Below, piece by piece: positions 60,089 to 64,000 of a stretch of 64,000 nt of DNA. Below the pieces are notes generated by a model. That model was not told the origin of the DNA. It saw only the letters and a list, made by a program, of their open reading frames with translations, and did not search any database. Source of the DNA: Rickettsiaceae bacterium. Lineage in GTDB: Bacteria > Pseudomonadota > Alphaproteobacteria > Rickettsiales > UBA1997. The stretch spans positions 1-64,000 of the forward strand of contig JAJTCH010000003.1 in the NCBI GenBank assembly GCA_021323225.1, read 5' to 3'. The position numbers were made by a program, and so were the translations under genes. Within the stretch, counting starts at the first letter, position 1; the number at the start of each line of letters is the position of its first letter.

Positions 60089-61810
60089 TTATTTGGAATA
60101 AATCCCAACAATTTTCTCCAGCCATTTTTTCTCTTCCGATTTCAAATCACTTTTCAGCTCTTTATAAATTGTCGAATGATAATCGCTAAGCCATGATTTT
60201 TCTTGCTTGCTGAGCATTTCAAAATCAACTAATTTTGGATCAATCGGCACAAGAGTTAGAGTTTTAAATTGCAAAAATTTTGCAGTTTTCTCTTCACATT
60301 TTTCTACCAAAATCAAATTCTCAATTCTGATTCCATATTCTCCTGTTTTGTAATAGCCAGGTTCGTTAGACAAAATCATTCCTTCTTGCAGTGCAACTCC
60401 ATCACTTCTTTTGCTAATTGAGGGTGGAGATTCGTGAACTGATGAAAAGCTGCCAACGCCATGGCCTGTTCCATGTTCATAATCCAAACCATTTTGCCAA
60501 AGATTGTATCTAGCTAAAATATCAAGATTATTTCCGGTTGTGCCGGCAGGAAATTTTGCAAGAGCAATTGCAATATGGCCTTTTAAAACAAGAGTGAAAT
60601 TTCTGATCATTTCCTTACTTGGCTTGCCAACAGCAATTGTCCTGGTCACATCTGTTGTTCCTTCCAAATATTGTCCGCCGGAATCAATCAAAAATAATGA
60701 ATTTCCTTTGATGATTTTATTGGTTTTTTTACTTGCATGGTAATGAACAATTGCTCCGTTGGAACCAAAGCCAGCAATAGTTGCAAAGCTTGGATAAAAA
60801 AATTCTTTACCAGCTTTTCTAAATTCTAAAAGTTTTTCTGCTACAGAAATTTCATCAAGTTTTTGTTTTTTAGAAAGTGAATTTTCCAGCCAAAATAAAA
60901 ATCTAGTAACGGCCAATCCATCGAGCTGATGTGCCTTGATGGCGTTTTTAATTTCGGTTTTATTTTTTATTGCTTTATGAATCAGGCAAGGATCAGTCTT
61001 GTCGATAATGTTAATTTTTTGTTTTTGCAAAACATCACAGAGCCAGTAATTTGCTTGGTTAAAATCAAGTTGGATATTTTTGGAATTTTTAATTTCACTC
61101 TTCAAAGAAGCTTCATCAAATAATTTTGCTTTACCACTGGAATGAATAATTGCATAGCTGAGAAGCAATGGCGAATATTCAATATCACTTGCGCGGATGT
61201 TGAAAAGCCAGCAAACCGAAGTTGGATTTGTCAAAATTATTGCATCAGTTTTTTGATCCATTACGGCGATAATTTTTTTGATTTTATCTGCGCTTGATTC
61301 TCCGCAATATTTTATTTGGTGCTCAAAAATCTTGCTTTGCAGCTTTTGCGGCTGGCTCTGCCAAATAGAATCAATCGGGTTTTGTTCCAATGAAATTAAA
61401 TTTTCTCCAAAATATTTTTGATAATTCTTTATGGAATTTATGCTGTGAAGTTTTGGATCAAATCCAATTTTATGCGAAGGTGAAGGCGACAAAGAACGAA
61501 GCCAAGCAAGAGGAGATTTATCTGCTAAATTGTAAATTTCAAAAACATCAGCATCAACTTCTGCCGCCGCTTGCAATGTGTATCTGCCGTCTGTCCAAAA
61601 AGCCGATTTTTTCTGTCCGATAATTGCAAATGCGTTGGATCCGGTAAAGCCAGTGACAAATTGCAATCTCTTGGCATATTCCGGCAAATATTCGCTGGCA
61701 AATTCATCGCTATTTGGAATGAGGAAAAAATCCAGTCCAAGCTTTTTCATTTGTGATTTCAACAGCTCGGTATTTTTTTGGGTTGTCTTCATTTGTGTTG
61801 GAATTAACAT
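60089..61810 (-). CDS. pepP: Aminopeptidase P (Xaa-Pro aminopeptidase), long form
   Basis: The 573-residue M24 metallopeptidase has two creatinase-like N-terminal domains and a C-terminal pita-bread domain. Metal ligands are seen in FLIDSGGQYLEGTTDVTRT (two Asp), YEHGTGHGVGSF (His), SNEPGYYK (Glu) and GIRIENL (Glu). It removes N-terminal residues preceding proline. ATG 61810 has an AAGAG site nearby; ATG 61792 is an alternative. Its stop lies three bases from the inverted repeat. Confidence 0.93.
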   Translation of the reverse strand: MLIPTQMKTTQKNTELLKSQMKKLGLDFFLIPNSDEFASEYLPEYAKRLQFVTGFTGSNAFAIIGQKKSAFWTDGRYTLQAAAEVDADVFEIYNLADKSPLAWLRSLSPSPSHKIGFDPKLHSINSIKNYQKYFGENLISLEQNPIDSIWQSQPQKLQSKIFEHQIKYCGESSADKIKKIIAVMDQKTDAIILTNPTSVCWLFNIRASDIEYSPLLLSYAIIHSSGKAKLFDEASLKSEIKNSKNIQLDFNQANYWLCDVLQKQKINIIDKTDPCLIHKAIKNKTEIKNAIKAHQLDGLAVTRFLFWLENSLSKKQKLDEISVAEKLLEFRKAGKEFFYPSFATIAGFGSNGAIVHYHASKKTNKIIKGNSLFLIDSGGQYLEGTTDVTRTIAVGKPSKEMIRNFTLVLKGHIAIALAKFPAGTTGNNLDILARYNLWQNGLDYEHGTGHGVGSFSSVHESPPSISKRSDGVALQEGMILSNEPGYYKTGEYGIRIENLILVEKCEEKTAKFLQFKTLTLVPIDPKLVDFEMLSKQEKSWLSDYHSTIYKELKSDLKSEEKKWLEKIVGIYSK

Positions 61811-61859
61811 GGATGGCTCTTAAAGCGGTTCACCCGCAATTCTAAATTTACAAAAACAG

Positions 61860-63281
61860 ATGGCAAATAAAACAACCTATTCCTGCCAGGAATGCGGCAC
61901 AATTCACAGCAAATGGGCGGGTAAGTGCCCAGATTGCGGCTCTTGGAATTCTCTGATTGAAGAATATGAATTTGGTGGCGCAGCAAATCGTGATGGTGGT
62001 AGCTTGACCACAAATATTTTATCTAACGCAAAAACTACTAAAGAGAAAGGAAGCAAAATCGAAATGGCCGGTTTGGATTCCGTTGGTATTGATATTCCCC
62101 GCATTCAAGTTGGGATTGCGGAGTTGGATAGAGTTTTGGGCGGCGGGTTGGTAAAGGGCTCGGCGGTTTTGATTGGTGGCGATCCGGGAATTGGTAAATC
62201 AACCTTGCTTCTTCAATCAGCAGCCTCTTTGGCAAATTTGGGTAATAACATTTACTACATTTCTGGTGAAGAGTCGATTGATCAAGTGCGTTTGCGCGCT
62301 AAGAGATTGGGCCTGGAAAAGTCAGGTGTGAAATTAGCTTCCACCACCAATGTCTTGGATATTTTAAAAACCATGGATAATAAAGAGCCGCCAACAGTGG
62401 TGATTATTGACTCTATCCAAACTATGTATATTGAAGATTTATCTTCTGCTCCGGGCACTGTTTCGCAGGTGAGGGCTTCAGCTGGTGAATTGACCATGCT
62501 TGCTAAGCGAAAAAATATCATTCTGGTGATTGTTAGTCATGTTACTAAAGACGGGCAAATCGCTGGTCCGAAGGTTCTGGAGCATTTGGTCGATACCGTG
62601 CTTTATTTTGAAGGCGAGCGTGGACATCAATTTCGTATTTTGCGCTCAATCAAAAACCGCTACGGCGCCGCCAATGAAATCGGCGTGTTTGAAATGAATG
62701 ATATGGGGTTGGCAGAAGTTACTAATCCAAGTGCGTTATTTTTATCAAGCAGAACTGAAAATATTAGCGGCGCAGCTGTGTTTGCAGGCATGGAAGGCAC
62801 TAGACCAATTTTAGTTGAGGTGCAGGCTTTAATTACTCCTTCCTTTATGCCAACACCAAGACGCGCAGTTGTTGGCTGGGATCTAAATCGGTTGGCGATG
62901 ATTATTGCTATTTTAAATGCCAGATTCGGTTTGAATTTGGGCGATAAGGAAGTTTATTTAAATGTGGCCGGCGGCTTAAAAATCAATGAACCGGGCGCTG
63001 ATTTGGCAGTTGCCGCAGCACTAATTTCTGCCGCCCGCGATATTCCACTACCCAATAACTGCGCCATCATGGGCGAGCTAGGACTAAGCGGCGAAGTGCG
63101 CATGGTTTCTGGTATCGACACCAGATTAAAAGAAGCAGCAAAACTGGGCTTTGAAAATATTATTGTGCCTAGCGGAGTGGAGAAATTGAAAAGCTGGAAG
63201 GGAATTAAAAATAATTTGCAGGAAGTGAATATTCAAACCGTCTCACATATTCGGGATTTGGCGAGGTTTTTTAGGAAATAA
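61860..63281 (+). CDS. radA: DNA repair protein RadA
   Basis: The 473-residue protein helps branch migration in recombination. It has an N-terminal Cys4 zinc finger (CQECGTIHSKWAGKCPDCG), a RecA-like ATPase with Walker A GGDPGIGKST, the RadA motif KNRYG in SIKNRYGAANEIG (KNRFG in most species) and a C-terminal Lon-like domain (GLNLGDKEVYLNVAGGLKI). It diverges from pepP and converges on the nuclease gene. Confidence 0.96.
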   Translation: MANKTTYSCQECGTIHSKWAGKCPDCGSWNSLIEEYEFGGAANRDGGSLTTNILSNAKTTKEKGSKIEMAGLDSVGIDIPRIQVGIAELDRVLGGGLVKGSAVLIGGDPGIGKSTLLLQSAASLANLGNNIYYISGEESIDQVRLRAKRLGLEKSGVKLASTTNVLDILKTMDNKEPPTVVIIDSIQTMYIEDLSSAPGTVSQVRASAGELTMLAKRKNIILVIVSHVTKDGQIAGPKVLEHLVDTVLYFEGERGHQFRILRSIKNRYGAANEIGVFEMNDMGLAEVTNPSALFLSSRTENISGAAVFAGMEGTRPILVEVQALITPSFMPTPRRAVVGWDLNRLAMIIAILNARFGLNLGDKEVYLNVAGGLKINEPGADLAVAAALISAARDIPLPNNCAIMGELGLSGEVRMVSGIDTRLKEAAKLGFENIIVPSGVEKLKSWKGIKNNLQEVNIQTVSHIRDLARFFRK

Positions 63282-63288
63282 TTTGTTA

Positions 63289-63867
63289 TCATTTTCCTGC
63301 TGTTTTGCGAATTATTGGCTGCTTACATTCCTTGTTCTTTTGACTGATAAAATCTTTTTCTTTCTGATCCATTTCAAGTGCCCACTGTTTTTTAATTTTC
63401 TGCCAAATTTTAATGTAATCGCATTGGAATTTTTTATTAGGCGGCAGCCAATCAGAGGGGTCTTTGTCGCCTTTTGCCCTATTGGCACTTTTATAAACCG
63501 CGATTAAAACTTCAGGATTGCTCAGGTCATTAGCATATTTCATCTTTTTATCTTTTGGCCATTGGTGACCACCACTTCTATCAACTTCCCCAAGCGGAAC
63601 GAAATGGTCGATATCCAAATCATTTGGATTTGTAAAATATTTGTCGGTGTAAGGATCGTGCCATTTGCCTTTAACCACTGCGCATCCTTTTTGATCAAGT
63701 GTTACTTTTTCTAAACTCTCAGCAATTAAAACTTCCTGCCTAGTATTTTGGCAATCTTTGTCGGCATCTATCCAGTGTTTGTAATCACTTCTTGAATAGT
63801 GATAAACCACAGTTGTAGACATAACAATTGCTGCTACTACCGTTGTAATCTTTTTTGCTTTTGGCAT
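63289..63867 (-). CDS. Secreted HNH-type nuclease (DUF1524-like)
   Basis: From ATG 63867 the protein has 192 residues, starting with a basic and hydrophobic leader (MPKAKKITTVVAAIVMSTTV), likely a signal peptide or anchor. The nuclease core has DLDIDHFVPLGEVDRSGGHQW followed by YANDLSNPEVLIAV, N-x3-KGDKDPSDWLPP, the HNH/DUF1524 pattern of extracellular nucleases. Four cysteines suggest disulfide bonds. An in-frame GTG at 63933 overlaps the neighbouring dipeptidase gene and is less likely. DNA or RNA as target is unknown. Confidence 0.8.
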   Translation of the reverse strand: MPKAKKITTVVAAIVMSTTVVYHYSRSDYKHWIDADKDCQNTRQEVLIAESLEKVTLDQKGCAVVKGKWHDPYTDKYFTNPNDLDIDHFVPLGEVDRSGGHQWPKDKKMKYANDLSNPEVLIAVYKSANRAKGDKDPSDWLPPNKKFQCDYIKIWQKIKKQWALEMDQKEKDFISQKNKECKQPIIRKTAGK

Positions 63868-63910
63868 TTTCTTAATTAGTGATGGAACTGAGATAGAATT
63901 TGAATTCGTG

Positions 63911-64000
63911 CTATCGAATAATCGGATAATCACGGCAATTAGGAAGCTGGTAATGCCACCATTCCTTGCTGTAAAAATCCCATCCGGCAGTCATCATGAT
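63911..64000 (-). CDS. D-Ala-D-Ala dipeptidase, C-terminal end (partial)
   Basis: Reading the minus strand from 64000, 29 codons run to a TAG at 63911-63913 and give TAGWDFYSKEWWHYQLPNCR with a short YPIIR end. The EWWHY motif carries the catalytic Glu and zinc-binding His of M15D peptidases (VanX/DdpX), and the preceding GWDFYSK fits the same family. Such enzymes split D-Ala-D-Ala, often as part of cell-wall recycling. The rest of the gene lies outside the window. The nuclease gene begins about 44 bases after its stop. Confidence 0.75.
   Translation of the reverse strand: MMMTAGWDFYSKEWWHYQLPNCRDYPIIR

Overview
The window is AT-rich bacterial chromosome with tightly packed genes, many of them overlapping by 1-30 bases. 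Gene content and order point to an alphaproteobacterium, most likely a Rickettsiales-type or related host-associated lineage. The evidence is the S10-spc-alpha ribosomal cluster ending in rpoA-rplQ with no rpmJ, infA or rpsD inside it, tuf directly ahead of rpsJ, LpxI-type lipid A synthesis, and palindromic intergenic repeats of the kind seen in rickettsial genomes. The genome is not strongly reduced: argH, leuC, purK, panD, coaX and acs are all present. This would suit a basal or extracellular relative better than a classical obligate intracellular Rickettsia. The taxonomic placement is inference from content; no alignment was run.

Layout. 1-13972: end of tuf, then the complete S10, spc and alpha operons (rpsJ to rplQ, with secY, adk and rpoA) on the + strand, followed by rplS. 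14032-18553: a lipoprotein, a small membrane protein, ubiB, acs and panD. 18530-22688: ampG (- strand), hslV without hslU, tolB, and an FTR1-type iron permease behind a near-perfect Fur box. 22693-30340: a - strand run of an unknown gene, amgK-like kinase, purK, rlmB, a PpiC-type foldase, ffh, coaX and an aspartate aminotransferase. 30488-34419: rnd, argH, a 39-residue LptM-like lipoprotein, dciA and tpiA. 34543-36656: two tandem prepilin-like genes, a strong terminator and a 3-TM protein. 36719-44601: leuC, an MFS transporter, a cysteine-rich S49 peptidase, a lipoprotein, a 733-residue ankyrin-like protein and glyA. 44814-52651 (- strand): polyprenyl synthase, CCA-adding enzyme, acpP, sppA, rpsA, mltG, fabF. 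52775-59939: orphan sdhA, a degenerate inositol-monophosphatase-like gene, obgE, an SDR reductase, lpxI, rnc and an rRNA methyltransferase. 59993-64000: a perfect 32-bp inverted repeat, aminopeptidase P (-), radA (+), a secreted HNH nuclease (-) and the 3' end of a D-Ala-D-Ala dipeptidase gene (-).

Themes. Cell-envelope and peptidoglycan turnover genes recur (ampG, amgK-like, mltG, VanX-like dipeptidase, lpxI, lptM, tolB, two S49 peptidases). CoA and acetate metabolism is represented by panD, coaX and acs, with acpP and fabF for fatty acids. The candidate accessory or host-interaction genes are the prepilin pair, the ankyrin-like protein, the secreted nuclease and several lipoproteins of unknown function.

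I saw no tRNA or rRNA gene, CRISPR array, insertion sequence, prophage or replication origin. No gene-free stretch exceeds 300 bases. The longest, 44602-44813, holds a short palindromic repeat; 58588-58760 and 59940-60088 hold larger ones. I did not recognise a clearly new multi-gene system. The best leads are the tandem pilins, the ankyrin-like protein, the pseudo-IMPase and the repeats.
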